Source of the DNA: Streptomyces sp. 1222.5
GTDB lineage: Bacteria; Actinomycetota; Actinomycetes; Streptomycetales; Streptomycetaceae
Direction: 5' to 3'
DNA: 64,000 nucleotides
Assembly: GCF_900105245.1 (NCBI RefSeq)
Contig: NZ_FNSZ01000001.1
Coordinates: 5,578,001 to 5,642,000, forward strand
Shown here: one piece after another, positions 8,610-17,561 of the stretch
How the letters are laid out: every line of letters begins with the position of its first letter
How positions within the stretch are numbered: position 1 is the first letter of the stretch
Program-made: the position numbers and the translations under genes
Notes under the pieces: generated by a model
Seen by the model: the letters and a program-made list of their open reading frames with translations, nothing else
Databases searched by the model: none
Told to the model about the DNA's origin: nothing

Positions 8610-9713
8610 CTACTTCGCCGGTGGTGACGGGCGCTGCGCGGCGATCGGGGAGGCCGCCGCCGACTGGGGGGAGTCCGCGTTGGAGTACACCGACGGGGCC
8701 GCCATCGCCGCCGCCGGGTCCGGGGTGTCCTCCAGGTCCTCGGCGGCCGTCGCCCCGCCCACGATCCGGATGCTCGCCGCGTCGAACGCCCGCTTGATGC
8801 GCCAGCGCAGCTCCCGCTCCACCGTCACCGACTTGCCCGGCATCGTCCGCGCCGAGACGCGGACCACCATGGAGTCGATCAGCACGGAGTCCAGGCCGAG
8901 CACCTCGATCCGGCCCCACAGCAGCTCGTTCCAGGGCTCTTCCTTGCTCATCTTCTCGGCGACCTCGTCCAGCGTGCTCTTGACCTTGTCCAGGTCCTCG
9001 CTCGCCTTCACGGTCACGTCGACGCCGGCGGTCGCCCAGCCCTGGGAGAGGTTGCCGATCCGCTTGACCTCGCCGTTGCGGACGTACCAGATCTCGCCTT
9101 CGGCGCCCCGCAGCTTGGTCACCCGCAGCCCGACCTCGATCACCTCGCCGGAGGCCACCCCCGCGTCGATCACGTCACCGACGCCGTACTGGTCCTCCAG
9201 GATCATGAAGACCCCGGAGAGGAAGTCCGTGACCAGGTTGCGGGCGCCGAAACCGATCGCCACACCGGCGACACCGGCGGAGGCCAGCAGCGGCGCCAGG
9301 TTGATCTTGAAGGTGCCCAGCACCATCAGCGCGGCCGTGCCGAGGATCAGGAAACTCGCCACCGAGCGCAGCACCGACCCGATCGCGGCCGACCGCTGCC
9401 GGCGCCGCTCGGCGTTGACCAGCAGCCCGCCCAGCGCGCCGCCGTCCACCTGCGCGGAACGGCCCATCCGGTCGATCAGCTTGCTGATCGCCCGCCGCAC
9501 CACCGCTCTGAGCGCGACCGCCACGGCCACGATCAGCAGGATCTGCAGCCCCATGGCGAGCCACGTCGACCAGTTCTGCTCGACCCAGCTCGCCGCGTTC
9601 GTCGCGCTCTCCTGGGCGTCCTGGAGCGTCGGCACGGCCGGAGGCGTCGAACCGGAGGGGGACGGGGACGGCGATGCACCGGCGGCCGACACGGCGGCGG
9701 GCAAGGACGACAC
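8610..9713 (-). CDS. Small-conductance mechanosensitive channel (MscS family)
   Basis: A 367-residue membrane channel. A Ser/Pro-rich leader of about 45 residues comes first, then helix WLAMGLQILLIVAVAVAL and further membrane helices. The pore helix region (LLASAGVAGVAIGFGARNL) leads into the MscS beta domain (DVIDAGVASGEVIEVGLRVTKLRG). Such channels open under membrane tension and release solutes on osmotic downshift. I chose the GTG at 9713 because GGAGG sits eight bases before it; a TTG at 9728 is in frame but has no ribosome site. The C-terminal tail is Ala/Pro-rich. Confidence 0.88.
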   Translation of the reverse strand: MSSLPAAVSAAGASPSPSPSGSTPPAVPTLQDAQESATNAASWVEQNWSTWLAMGLQILLIVAVAVALRAVVRRAISKLIDRMGRSAQVDGGALGGLLVNAERRRQRSAAIGSVLRSVASFLILGTAALMVLGTFKINLAPLLASAGVAGVAIGFGARNLVTDFLSGVFMILEDQYGVGDVIDAGVASGEVIEVGLRVTKLRGAEGEIWYVRNGEVKRIGNLSQGWATAGVDVTVKASEDLDKVKSTLDEVAEKMSKEEPWNELLWGRIEVLGLDSVLIDSMVVRVSARTMPGKSVTVERELRWRIKRAFDAASIRIVGGATAAEDLEDTPDPAAAMAAPSVYSNADSPQSAAASPIAAQRPSPPAK

Positions 9714-10039
9714 GGCAGGTACCTCCAAGGTGCTGCGCTGTCCGTACCGGCAAGGCGGTCAAGGTCTGCAAGGTCACGAAAAGATCACCGGTCGGACAGG
9801 ACCACCACACTAACGGGGGATTGTGTGTGCCCCGGGCCGATCCGTCGAGGAGCGGCACAGGAGAGACAGGGCTCACCCTGGCTTGAACAGGTCATGATCC
9901 TGGGGATGAATGCGGTGTGGTCGAAAACACTCCCAGCCCGTTACCGGGACATGGTGGCGCTTCCACCAGGCATGAGGGGAGACTGACTGCAGATCGTCCC
10001 GGCGCGAGCCACGCGCCGCCGACGCCCAAGGAGGCACCC
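9714..10039. other. Divergent intergenic region
   Basis: About 325 bp between the MscS start and the HNH start. It must hold two divergent promoters. I see no strong palindrome, RNA gene or convincing coding sequence. The in-frame extension upstream of the HNH gene lacks a ribosome site. Confidence 0.6.
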
Positions 10040-10576
10040 GTGCCGCATGTCCTGGTCCTCAACGCGTCGTACGAGCCGCTCGGCGTCGTACCGCTCCGCC
10101 GCGCGCTCGTCCTCGTCCTGGAGAACAAGGCCGTCTCCCTCGAGGAATCCGGCGCCTATCTGCACAGCGCAACCGTCACAGTCCCCGCACCCAGCGTGGT
10201 CCGGCTCAAGCGATTCGTGCGGGTCCCCTACCGCGGGCCCGTTCCTCTCACCCGGCGGGCGCTCTTCGCGCGTGACGGGGGCCGGTGCATGTACTGCGGT
10301 GGCGTCGCAACCAGCGTCGACCACGTCATCCCGCGCAGCCGCGGGGGCAAGCACGTCTGGGACAACGTGGTGGCGTCCTGCCGCCGCTGCAACCACGTGA
10401 AGGCCGACCGTCACCTCGTGGAGATCGGCTGGCGGCTGCGGCACAAACCGGCGCCGCCCACCGGTCTGGCCTGGCGCATCATCGGCACAGGTCACAGGGA
10501 TCCGCGCTGGCTGCCCTACTTGCAGCCGTACGGCGCGGACGACGCTCTGGCCCGGATCGACGGCATCTCCGCCTAG
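10040..10576 (+). CDS. HNH endonuclease
   Basis: A 178-residue HNH nuclease. The GTG at 10040 is preceded by AAGGAGG. The zinc/HNH module has Cys83-x-x-Cys86, Asp94-His95, Asn109 and Cys114-x-x-Cys117 followed by NHVK, all intact. The N-terminal VLVLNASYEPLGVVPLRRA is typical of the streptomycete and cyanobacterial stand-alone HNH family. These are genomic nucleases of unknown role, often annotated in DNA repair. No mobile-element neighbours are visible, so I treat it as a core chromosomal gene. Confidence 0.9.
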   Translation: MPHVLVLNASYEPLGVVPLRRALVLVLENKAVSLEESGAYLHSATVTVPAPSVVRLKRFVRVPYRGPVPLTRRALFARDGGRCMYCGGVATSVDHVIPRSRGGKHVWDNVVASCRRCNHVKADRHLVEIGWRLRHKPAPPTGLAWRIIGTGHRDPRWLPYLQPYGADDALARIDGISA

Positions 10577-10596
10577 TCGCTCCGGGCCCGTTGTAT

Positions 10597-10638
10597 GTGG
10601 GCGGGCAGTCCCTCCTCGCGGCCGGCTGCCCCGCCCAC
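10597..10638. terminator. Hairpin between convergent genes
   Basis: GTGGGCGGGCAG pairs with CTGCCCCGCCCAC with one bulged C and a 17-base loop. It lies between the HNH stop and the stop of the oppositely oriented membrane protein gene, so it may serve both strands. Confidence 0.65.
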
Positions 10639-10642
10639 CGTC

Positions 10643-11260
10643 TCAGGTGCGCTGCCCCTCGGGGCGCGCACCCCGGACCGTGTACCAGGCGGTGCCCAGC
10701 GCGAACGCGGCCAGGGCCGTCGCCCATGCGCCCTGCTCCGCCCCCGGTTGCATCGGCCACGCCCATACCGCCGCCCCCCAGCCCCGGACGCCGTGGAAGC
10801 CCAGGTACAGGGCGGAGACGTAGGCGAAGGCCGGCAGCCAGCTCAGCCGGGCGCCGAGCAGGACGGCGGCGGCCGCCGTGACGCCCGTGCAGCCCAGCGT
10901 GTTGCGGATCACCGCGCCCGGCCCGACGGTCTCCGAGTGCCCCAGGACGGCCAGGGGCAGCAGCGCCGCCGCGATCGCGGTCAGCGCCGCGAGCTGGGCC
11001 AGGCGCCGCGGCCACCACGGTCGTACGGCCGTGCCGTCCAGCTCCGCCGAGGCCGAGTACAGACTCGCCCCGATCACCGCCGACGCCAGCAGTGGGGCCG
11101 ACGTCACGATCGCCACCCGGTGGTAGGGGTCCGGGGAGCCGTCCAGCCGCCCGGCGGCCCACACCGCGAAGGCGGTCGTCGCGGCGAGGGCGGCCAGCGC
11201 GAGGAGTAGCGAACGTGAGCGGGCGTACAGGAGGGGACCGTGCAGCGGGGGAGCGTTCAC
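10643..11260 (-). CDS. Polytopic membrane protein of an ABC-transporter operon
   Basis: A 205-residue, mostly hydrophobic protein with about six membrane helices (LLLALAALAATTAFAVWAA, IVTSAPLLASAVIGA and others). The GTG start at 11260 overlaps the TGA of the upstream gene by three bases, so translation is probably coupled. It is the last gene of a five-gene unit: ECF sigma, zinc-finger membrane protein, ABC ATPase, large membrane protein, this protein. It is probably a permease-like partner of the ATPase. I recognise no named family. Confidence 0.82.
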   Translation of the reverse strand: MNAPPLHGPLLYARSRSLLLALAALAATTAFAVWAAGRLDGSPDPYHRVAIVTSAPLLASAVIGASLYSASAELDGTAVRPWWPRRLAQLAALTAIAAALLPLAVLGHSETVGPGAVIRNTLGCTGVTAAAAVLLGARLSWLPAFAYVSALYLGFHGVRGWGAAVWAWPMQPGAEQGAWATALAAFALGTAWYTVRGARPEGQRT

Positions 11261-12585
11261 AGGGCCGGCACCCCCGCGGCGTCGCAGCGGCCCGCCGTCG
11301 CGAAGTACGCCGACAGCCATGCCCTGCGCTCCTTCCCGCTCATCGCCGCGAGGCGCGCCCGCGCGGCCTCCGTCCTGCGCTGTTCGGCACGCTGGGCCTT
11401 GGTGCCGTGCCGGTACAGGTCGTCGAAGTGGGACTCGGCGGGGCTGGGCGCCAGGTAGTGCTCGACCAGCTCGTCCAGTTCCAGCACCCGCGGGTCGTCG
11501 CACTCCTCGTGCCCCTCCAGCGCGGCGGCCGCCTCCCAGGCGTACTGCCGCGGATCGGTCAGCCGTCCCCGTACGACCGACCACCCGATGGGCGTCACCA
11601 TCGGCAGGTGCGCCCGGTCGTCGCGCCCGCCAGGCAGGTCGTCCCAGCGCTCCGGCAGGTTCTCCACGCCCGCCAGCTTGTCCGTGATTCCCGACAGCGC
11701 CTCCTTGACCTGCGGCAACAGCCCCGCGTACCGGGCGTTGACGCAGATCGCCGGCGTGGTCGAGGTGTCACAGACCTGGCGGCGCGAGAGCGGATCGGAG
11801 TGCCACAGGCCCTCGCCGGTCTGCACCAGCAGGGTGCCCGCGGCCACGGCGGCGGCCAGCGGCAGCAGGGCCGTCGCCCGGCGCCGGGCGGCGTACGCCA
11901 GCACGGCGGCGAGGGCCAGCCCGCCCGTCCAGACGGCCATCGCCCCCGGCTGCCACCACACGGGAAGCTGGTGGTCACCGATCACGCGGGCGGGACTCAG
12001 CTCGTGGCTCGCGCCCGAAGGGCGGCGCGGGAGCACCCCGAGGCCCACGTACCCGGCGACGGCCAGCAGCGGAGCCGCCAGCCGCGTCGGCACGACCCGG
12101 CCGAGCACCTGGCCCGCCAGCGAGGCCGACGCCATGGCCACCGTGTCGCCGGGCAGCAGCCCGAGACGCGGCCCGCCGCCCAGCGCGTACGGCCAGCACG
12201 CGAGCAGCGCCAGAGCCGCACCGGTCAGGTAGCCGGCCGCGACCCAGACGGCCGTCGGGAGCGCCGAGGCCAGGAACCCGGTCAGCGGCGGCCGTACGGC
12301 CGCGGCCCACAGCTCCTCGGTACGGCGCCGCCGCTCGCGCCCGCCCTGCCAGCAGCCCGCGGCGGCGGCCAGCGGCACCAGGATCAGCAGCGCGGTGTGC
12401 AGGTCGGCGGCCGTCGCCCCCCAGTCACCCTGCCACTTGGTCCCATTGCCGCCCAGCATCACGCCGAGCGTCAGCAGGACCGCGGCCCCCGCGAACGGCG
12501 CGAAGCCGCGTACGGCCTCCGCCCGGACGGGATGCGGCGCACGCCGCCGCGCCGACGGTGCTCTCCCTTCGGTGACCGCGGTCAT
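11257..12585 (-). CDS. Membrane protein, probable ABC transporter permease component
   Basis: A 442-residue protein. Helices cover roughly residues 30-310 (AAVLLTLGVMLGG; LLILVPLAAAAGCW; PTAVWVAAGYLTGAALALLA), followed by a soluble C-terminal part (KEALSGITDKLAGVENLPE; AYFATAGRCDAAG). The ATG at 12585 shares one base with the stop of the ATPase gene (TGATG). The membrane half fits an ABC-2-like permease. The C-terminal half with two or three cysteines is unfamiliar. Function is inferred only from the neighbouring ATPase. Confidence 0.82.
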   Translation of the reverse strand: MTAVTEGRAPSARRRAPHPVRAEAVRGFAPFAGAAVLLTLGVMLGGNGTKWQGDWGATAADLHTALLILVPLAAAAGCWQGGRERRRRTEELWAAAVRPPLTGFLASALPTAVWVAAGYLTGAALALLACWPYALGGGPRLGLLPGDTVAMASASLAGQVLGRVVPTRLAAPLLAVAGYVGLGVLPRRPSGASHELSPARVIGDHQLPVWWQPGAMAVWTGGLALAAVLAYAARRRATALLPLAAAVAAGTLLVQTGEGLWHSDPLSRRQVCDTSTTPAICVNARYAGLLPQVKEALSGITDKLAGVENLPERWDDLPGGRDDRAHLPMVTPIGWSVVRGRLTDPRQYAWEAAAALEGHEECDDPRVLELDELVEHYLAPSPAESHFDDLYRHGTKAQRAEQRRTEAARARLAAMSGKERRAWLSAYFATAGRCDAAGVPAL

Positions 12586-13361
12586 CACACCGCCTCCCGT
12601 GCGCCCGCGTCCGCCGCGCGGTGGGCCCGCAGGGCGGCGGTGTACCCGCGCTCGATCGGATGGTCGCCGGGGCCGCCGGAGGTTTCGCCGAGCGCGGAGA
12701 GCGCCTCGGGCGTGCCGCGGTAGGCGACCCGCCCGGCGTCGAGGAGGGTGACCTCGGTGCATGCGGCGGCCACGTCCTCCACCAGGTGCGTCGCGACCAC
12801 GACCGTCGCCGTGACACCCAGCTCCCGCAGCAGCGCGCGGAACTCCACCCGCTGCTCCGGATCCAACCCGGCGGTCGGCTCGTCCAGGAGCAGGACGGCC
12901 GGGTCGTTGACGACGGCCTGCGCGATGCCGACCCGGCGGACCATGCCGCCGGACAGGGTCCGCACCTTCGCGTCGATACGGTCCTCGAGACCCACCCGGG
13001 CCACGGCCCGCTCCACGGCGTCCGGCACCCGCTCGGCGGGCATCTCCTTCAGCCAGGCCATGTACGCCACGAACTCCCGCACGGTGAAGCCCGGGTAGTA
13101 GCCGAACTCCTGCGGCAGGTAGCCGAGCCGGCGCCGCACCTCCGTCCGGCCGCGGTGCCCGGCGGTGTCCTCGCCGAGGATCTCCACCCGCCCGGCGTCC
13201 GGCCGGGCGACGGTGGCCAGCACCCGGATCAGCGAGGTCTTCCCGGCCCCGTTCGGCCCGAGCAGCCCGTGCACACCGAGGCCGAGGCCGAGGTCCAGGG
13301 AGTCGAGGGCGAGCGTTCTGCGGTGCCGGACCCGCAGGCCGGACACACGTATCGAAGTCAA
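12585..13361 (-). CDS. ABC transporter ATP-binding protein
   Basis: A 258-residue ATPase. Walker A GPNGAGKTS is at residues 35-43, the Q-loop in YLPQEFGYYP at 81-90, signature LSGGM at 136-140, Walker B VLLLDEP at 156-162, and the switch His in VVVATHLVED. It belongs to the exporter-type ABC-2 (CcmA/DrrA) group. The start is TTG at 13361 with GGAGAG before it. It is translationally coupled to the membrane protein gene that follows, so the two probably form one exporter. Confidence 0.9.
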   Translation of the reverse strand: MTSIRVSGLRVRHRRTLALDSLDLGLGLGVHGLLGPNGAGKTSLIRVLATVARPDAGRVEILGEDTAGHRGRTEVRRRLGYLPQEFGYYPGFTVREFVAYMAWLKEMPAERVPDAVERAVARVGLEDRIDAKVRTLSGGMVRRVGIAQAVVNDPAVLLLDEPTAGLDPEQRVEFRALLRELGVTATVVVATHLVEDVAAACTEVTLLDAGRVAYRGTPEALSALGETSGGPGDHPIERGYTAALRAHRAADAGAREAV

Positions 13362-13431
13362 GGTCTCTCCAGGCGGATCAAGGAAAGCGATGAAGGGTGG
13401 GGGTCGGCGGGGGCGGGTGTGCCGCCTGCCG

Positions 13432-14334
13432 TCACCGGCCGAGCGGGCGGTCGTACACGGGGCGGCGGGCCGTCACCAGGACCGCGCTCAGCACGGCCGC
13501 CGACGCCCACGCGCTCTGCGCGCCGACGCCGTCGAAGCAGCGGGAGAGCTGCTCGGCCAGCCGCGCGCCGGCCGCGCCGCCGGGTGCGGCGGGCACCGGG
13601 CCGAGGACGGCCAGCAGCCAGCCGCCGCCCGTCAGCAGGGCAGCCGTCCGGCACCCCACGAAGGAGGCCAGGGCCAGCGAGCCGAGCGCCAGCGCCAGCC
13701 CCGGCAGCAGCCAGGCCGCGGCGGCCGGGGCGCCGGACGCGGGCAGCAGCAGACCGGTGAGGGTCAGCAGCGGCAGGCTCACCGCCAGGACGGCGACCGT
13801 CCGGGTGAGCGCGAGCCGCAGCCCGCCGCCCGGGGTGGCCGCGGCGACCTCGTGCAGCGGGTCGGCGTGCGGACCGTAGGACAGGGCGACCCCCGCGACC
13901 GGCACGACCGGGGCGACCGCCAGCAGCAGTGCCCGCGCCCCGGGGTATCCGGTGCCGTACGCCAGGGCCAGCGCCCCGGCGGCCACCACGAGCACCGCGG
14001 GCAGCCACGCCCCGCGCACCGCGGGCCCCGCGGCCCACAGCAGCCTCGCGAACCGGTGGGACACGGGCGGCCTCCGCGGGCTGCCGCGCCGCACGGCGGG
14101 CGTCGCCGGCACCGGCGCCGAGGGCATCGAGGCCAGGACCGCGTCCCGCACCTGCGCGAGGACCGTCCCGGCCGCCGTGCCGCGCACCGCCTCCGACACC
14201 GTGGCCGCGCAGCCCCCGCAGCCCTCCACGTGCTTCTCCAGGGACCATGCGTCCGGCTCCGGCAGCACGCCCTCGGCGTAGCGGGCGGCGAGGTCGTCGG
14301 ACACGTGCCAGATGCGCGCGTTGCCGTTCGTCAT
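13432..14334 (-). CDS. Zinc-finger (zf-HC2) transmembrane protein, probable anti-sigma factor
   Basis: A 300-residue protein. The N-terminus carries the anti-sigma zinc motif His35-x3-Cys39-x2-Cys42 (KHVEGCGGC). About six membrane helices follow from residue 100 onward (AVLVVAAGALALAYGTGY; LLLAVAPVVPVAGVALSYG; AWLLPGLALALGSLALASF). Its ATG overlaps the TGA of the ECF sigma gene by four bases, the usual arrangement for a sigma/anti-sigma pair. A polytopic rather than single-pass membrane part is less common and may link sigma release to transporter state. Binding to the sigma factor is inferred from position and motif. Confidence 0.85.
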   Translation of the reverse strand: MTNGNARIWHVSDDLAARYAEGVLPEPDAWSLEKHVEGCGGCAATVSEAVRGTAAGTVLAQVRDAVLASMPSAPVPATPAVRRGSPRRPPVSHRFARLLWAAGPAVRGAWLPAVLVVAAGALALAYGTGYPGARALLLAVAPVVPVAGVALSYGPHADPLHEVAAATPGGGLRLALTRTVAVLAVSLPLLTLTGLLLPASGAPAAAAWLLPGLALALGSLALASFVGCRTAALLTGGGWLLAVLGPVPAAPGGAAGARLAEQLSRCFDGVGAQSAWASAAVLSAVLVTARRPVYDRPLGR

Positions 14335-14933
14335 GCCGTGCCTCCCAGCGGGGACGGGTGCAGCAGGTCCAGGGCCGCCCGCAGCTCGGCGCGGGCCCGC
14401 CGGGCGCGGGACTTGACCGTGCCCTCGGGTATGCCGAGCAGCCGGGCCGCCTCCCGCGTGGTCAGCCCGTCCACGACGGTCGCGCGCAGCACCTCGCGCA
14501 GCTCGGGGGAGATCCGGTCGAGGGCGGCGCCGACATCGCCGTACTCCAGCCCCGCCAGCACCCGGTCCTCCGCGGACGGCGCGGCGGCGGGCTCGTACCG
14601 CCCGGCGGAACCGGGCTCCAGCGGAGGCCCGGCGAACCGCGCGACCCGTTCCTGCGCGCGCCGGGCGTCGACCAGGCGGCGCGCGGCGATCGTCCACAGC
14701 CAGCCGCCGGCGTCCTCTCCGCGGTGCCCGGCCGCCGACCGCCACACCGTGACGAACGTGTCCTGCACCACCTCGCGCACGACCTCCGGGTCGGCGCACC
14801 GCCGGGTCAGCCGCGCGTGCAGCCAGCCCGCGTGCCGGTCGTACAGGGTGGCCATCGCGGCCGCGTCCCCCGCGGCGACGGCCCGCAACAGCGCGGCGTC
14901 CGCGCCGTCGTCCTTCTCCCGCTGGCCCCCCAT
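14331..14933 (-). CDS. RNA polymerase ECF sigma factor
   Basis: An ECF sigma factor of 200 residues from the ATG at 14933. Region 2 (AMATLYDRHAGWLHARL; VVQDTFVTVWRSA) and region 4 with its helix-turn-helix (LTTREAARLLGIPEGTVKSRARRARAEL) are complete. Neither start is ideal: the ATG at 14933 lies 18 bases after AGGAGG, while the in-frame GTG at 14969 gives 212 residues but lacks a ribosome site. It heads an operon with a zf-HC2 membrane protein and an ABC transporter and very likely activates its own operon. Confidence 0.88.
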   Translation of the reverse strand: MGGQREKDDGADAALLRAVAAGDAAAMATLYDRHAGWLHARLTRRCADPEVVREVVQDTFVTVWRSAAGHRGEDAGGWLWTIAARRLVDARRAQERVARFAGPPLEPGSAGRYEPAAAPSAEDRVLAGLEYGDVGAALDRISPELREVLRATVVDGLTTREAARLLGIPEGTVKSRARRARAELRAALDLLHPSPLGGTA

Positions 14934-15093
14934 GGGGCGGAACAGTCTCACACCTCCTCTATCGATCACCGGCCCGGCAACGGATCACCGCCACCCCATC
15001 AGGTGCTCCGGCAACGGCCACGCGTGCCGACGCCGTCATTGGGTAGGCCTGCCGTAAACCGTCAAAAGCCGCACCATCGAAAAGGAGGCCCCA

Positions 15094-15330
15094 GTGGCCG
15101 CACCCACGATCCCGGCCCAGTTCAAACCCGTGGCGGAGCAGTCCGCCGACACCGACACGGTCCGCCTGTGCGTCTTCAGCGCGGAGAGCGCCTGCACCCA
15201 GGCCCCCCTCACCAGCGAACCGCCGCTGCCCGATGCCGAGCCCCTGACCAGTGAGCCGCCGCTCGCCGAGGCCGCCCCGCTGACCAGCGAGTCCGACCCG
15301 GTCCCGGACTGCTACGCCCCGGGGCTGTAG
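15094..15330 (+). CDS. Small peptide with three PLTSE repeats, unknown function
   Basis: A 78-residue peptide starting at GTG 15094 with AAAGGAGG six bases before it. Third codon positions are strongly G/C, as in true genes here. Three imperfect repeats are at about residues 37-47, 48-59 and 60-72 (APLTSEPPLPD, AEPLTSEPPLAE, AAPLTSESDPVPD). Cysteines are at 26, 34 and 73. There is no signal peptide or membrane segment. The TAG stop directly abuts the malQ ATG, so the two are probably co-translated. No RiPP-modifying enzyme lies beside it. I do not recognise the family. Confidence 0.75.
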   Translation: MAAPTIPAQFKPVAEQSADTDTVRLCVFSAESACTQAPLTSEPPLPDAEPLTSEPPLAEAAPLTSESDPVPDCYAPGL

Positions 15331-17517
15331 ATGGCCGCGGGGCACGACGACGCGGAGCTGCCCGGGCCGGCCGGAACCGTCGCGGCCGGACCCGGCGACA
15401 CGGGCGCGGCGTCCGCGCCCGCCGGTGAGGACCTCACCCGGCTCGCCGGGCTGCACGGGGTCGCCACCTCCTACAGTCCCGCGCCGGACCAAACCGTCGC
15501 GGTACCCGCCTCCGCCGTGGCCGCCGCCCTGACCGCCCTCGGCGTCGACGCGGGCACCCCGGACGCCGTCCGCGCCGCGCTCGCCGAGCGGGAACGCGAA
15601 CTGCGCGAACGCCTGCTGCCGCCGACGGTGGTGCAGTGGGCCGGCGCCGAGCCGCCCGCCGCCCTCGCCGCACTGCCCCCCGGAACCCGGCTGGACGTGG
15701 TGACCGAGGACGGGCAGGAGCGCGAGGGGACCGCCGGCCTCCCGCTCGGCGTCCACCGGCTCACTGCCCTCGCGCCCGACGGGCGCACCGGCCGGGCCCA
15801 CCTCGTCGTCGCCCCCGACCGCCTCCCCGCCCCGCCAGGACGCTCCTCGGGCGTTCTCGTCCAGCTGTACTCCCTGCTCTCCCACCGCTCCTGGGGCATG
15901 GGCGACCTCGGTGACCTCGCCGAGCTCGCGAGCTGGGCGGGGCGCACCGCCGGAGCCGGGTTCGTGCAGGTCAACCCCCTGCACGCGGCCGTGCCCGGTG
16001 CTCCCACCGATCCCTCCCCGTACCGGCCCTCCTCCCGCCGTTTCCCCGACCCCGTGCACCTGCGGATCGAGGAGATCCCCGAGTTCGGCTACGTCGAGGA
16101 CCGCGAGCGCCTGGCCGCCCTGCTGGAGCGGGCCGGGCGGCTGCGGGAGGACGTACTCGACAAGGGCGCGCTCATCGACCGGGACGCCGTGTGGGAGCTG
16201 AAGCGGGAGGCACTGGAGCTGGTTCTCGCCGTCCCCCTCGGCCCCGGCCGGCAGGCCGCCTACGACGACTTCCGCGCCGCTCACGGCCAGGCCCTCGACG
16301 ACCACGCCACCTGGTGCGCCCTCGCCGAGGTGCACGGCTCCGACTGGCACGGCTGGCCGGACGGGCTGCGCGACCCCCGCTCGCCCGCCACCGCCCGTGC
16401 CCGCGCCGAACTCGCCGGCCGGGTGGCCTTCCACGCCCGCCTGGCCTGGCTCACCGACGGCCAGCTGCGGGCGGCCCAGCGTGCCGCCCGCGAGGCCGGC
16501 ATGCCGGTCGGGATCGTGCACGACCTCGCCGTCGGAGTGCACCCGGTGGGCGCCGACGCCTGGGCGCAGCAGGACGTGTTCGCCGCCGGAATGTCGGTCG
16601 GCGCGCCACCGGACGCCTTCAACGCCCGCGGCCAGGACTGGGGCCTGCCGCCCTGGCGTCCCGACCGGCTCGCCGCCACGGGCCACGCCCCCTACCGCGA
16701 ACTCCTGCGCGCCCTCTTCCGGTACGCGGGCGCGCTGCGCATCGACCACGTCATGGGCCTGTTCCGGCTCTGGTGGGTGCCGCAGGGCAGCCCGCCCACC
16801 GAGGGCACCTACGTGCGTCACGACGCCGACGCCATGCTCGCGATCCTCGCCCTGGAGGCCACCCGCGCCGGGGCCGTGGTCATCGGCGAGGACCTGGGCA
16901 CGGTCGAACCCGGCGTGCGCGAGGCGCTGCAGCGGCGCGGAGTGCTCGGCACCTCCGTGCTGTGGTTCGAGCGGGACTGGGAGGGCGACGGACACCCGCT
17001 GCCGCCCGAGCGGTGGCGCGCCGACTGCCTGGCCACCGCCACCACCCACGACCTGCCGCCCACCGCCGCCCGGCTCACCGGCGACCACGTCGACCTGCGC
17101 GACCGCCTGGGACTGCTCACCCGTTCGGCCGTCGAGGAACGCGCCGAGGCCGCGGCGGACACGGCGGAGTGGCTCGCCCTGCTCGGCAGCCTCGGCCTGC
17201 TGGACAGCCCGGCGGCCGGACCGGCCGGTTCCGACGAGGAGGAGGAGATCCGCGCGGTCCACCGCTTCCTGCTGCGCACTCCGGCCCGGCTGATCGGGGT
17301 CTGGCTGCCGGACGGCGTGGGCGACCGCCGCCCGCAGAACCTGCCGGGCACCTGGGACCAATATCCCAACTGGCGGCTGCCGATCGCCGACCGGGAAGGC
17401 AGGCCGGTGCCGCTGGAGGAGCTGACGGCGTCGCCGCGGCTGCGGGGCCTGCTGGAGGTGCTGCGGCCGTCCGGCCCGTCGGGCGCGCCGGGTCCGTCGG
17501 GCACGCCGGGCGCGTGA
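15331..17517 (+). CDS. malQ: 4-alpha-glucanotransferase (amylomaltase)
   Basis: A 728-residue GH77 enzyme that transfers alpha-1,4-glucan segments between maltooligosaccharides in glycogen and maltose metabolism. The catalytic residues are visible: nucleophile Asp472 (RIDHVMGLFRLWW), acid/base Glu520 (IGEDLGTV) and Asp574 (TTHDLPPTAARL). The long N-terminal extension of about 150 residues is typical of the actinobacterial form. The ATG directly follows the stop of the small PLTSE peptide, and there is no independent ribosome site except within that gene. The C-terminus ends in a Gly/Pro/Ser repeat (SGPSGAPGPSGTPG). Confidence 0.95.
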   Translation: MAAGHDDAELPGPAGTVAAGPGDTGAASAPAGEDLTRLAGLHGVATSYSPAPDQTVAVPASAVAAALTALGVDAGTPDAVRAALAERERELRERLLPPTVVQWAGAEPPAALAALPPGTRLDVVTEDGQEREGTAGLPLGVHRLTALAPDGRTGRAHLVVAPDRLPAPPGRSSGVLVQLYSLLSHRSWGMGDLGDLAELASWAGRTAGAGFVQVNPLHAAVPGAPTDPSPYRPSSRRFPDPVHLRIEEIPEFGYVEDRERLAALLERAGRLREDVLDKGALIDRDAVWELKREALELVLAVPLGPGRQAAYDDFRAAHGQALDDHATWCALAEVHGSDWHGWPDGLRDPRSPATARARAELAGRVAFHARLAWLTDGQLRAAQRAAREAGMPVGIVHDLAVGVHPVGADAWAQQDVFAAGMSVGAPPDAFNARGQDWGLPPWRPDRLAATGHAPYRELLRALFRYAGALRIDHVMGLFRLWWVPQGSPPTEGTYVRHDADAMLAILALEATRAGAVVIGEDLGTVEPGVREALQRRGVLGTSVLWFERDWEGDGHPLPPERWRADCLATATTHDLPPTAARLTGDHVDLRDRLGLLTRSAVEERAEAAADTAEWLALLGSLGLLDSPAAGPAGSDEEEEIRAVHRFLLRTPARLIGVWLPDGVGDRRPQNLPGTWDQYPNWRLPIADREGRPVPLEELTASPRLRGLLEVLRPSGPSGAPGPSGTPGA

Positions 17518-17527
17518 GGAGGAGGGA

Positions 17528-17561
17528 CTGCCGTACGGCGGAGGGCGCCGGCGTACGGCAG
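17528..17561. terminator. Hairpin after malQ
   Basis: CTGCCGTACG pairs with CGTACGGCAG across a 14-base loop, 10 bp beyond the malQ stop. There is no T-tract, which is usual in Streptomyces. Confidence 0.55.

Noticed and set aside
10040..10576. HNH gene as part of a homing or mobile element
   Set aside because: There is no intron, intein, integrase or terminal repeat around it. The stand-alone HNH family is a normal chromosomal gene here.
15094..15330. Idea that the PLTSE peptide is a graspetide (ester-linked RiPP) precursor
   Set aside because: Thr/Ser and Glu repeats are suggestive, but no ATP-grasp ligase lies within the window and no leader motif is recognisable. Kept only as a weak possibility.
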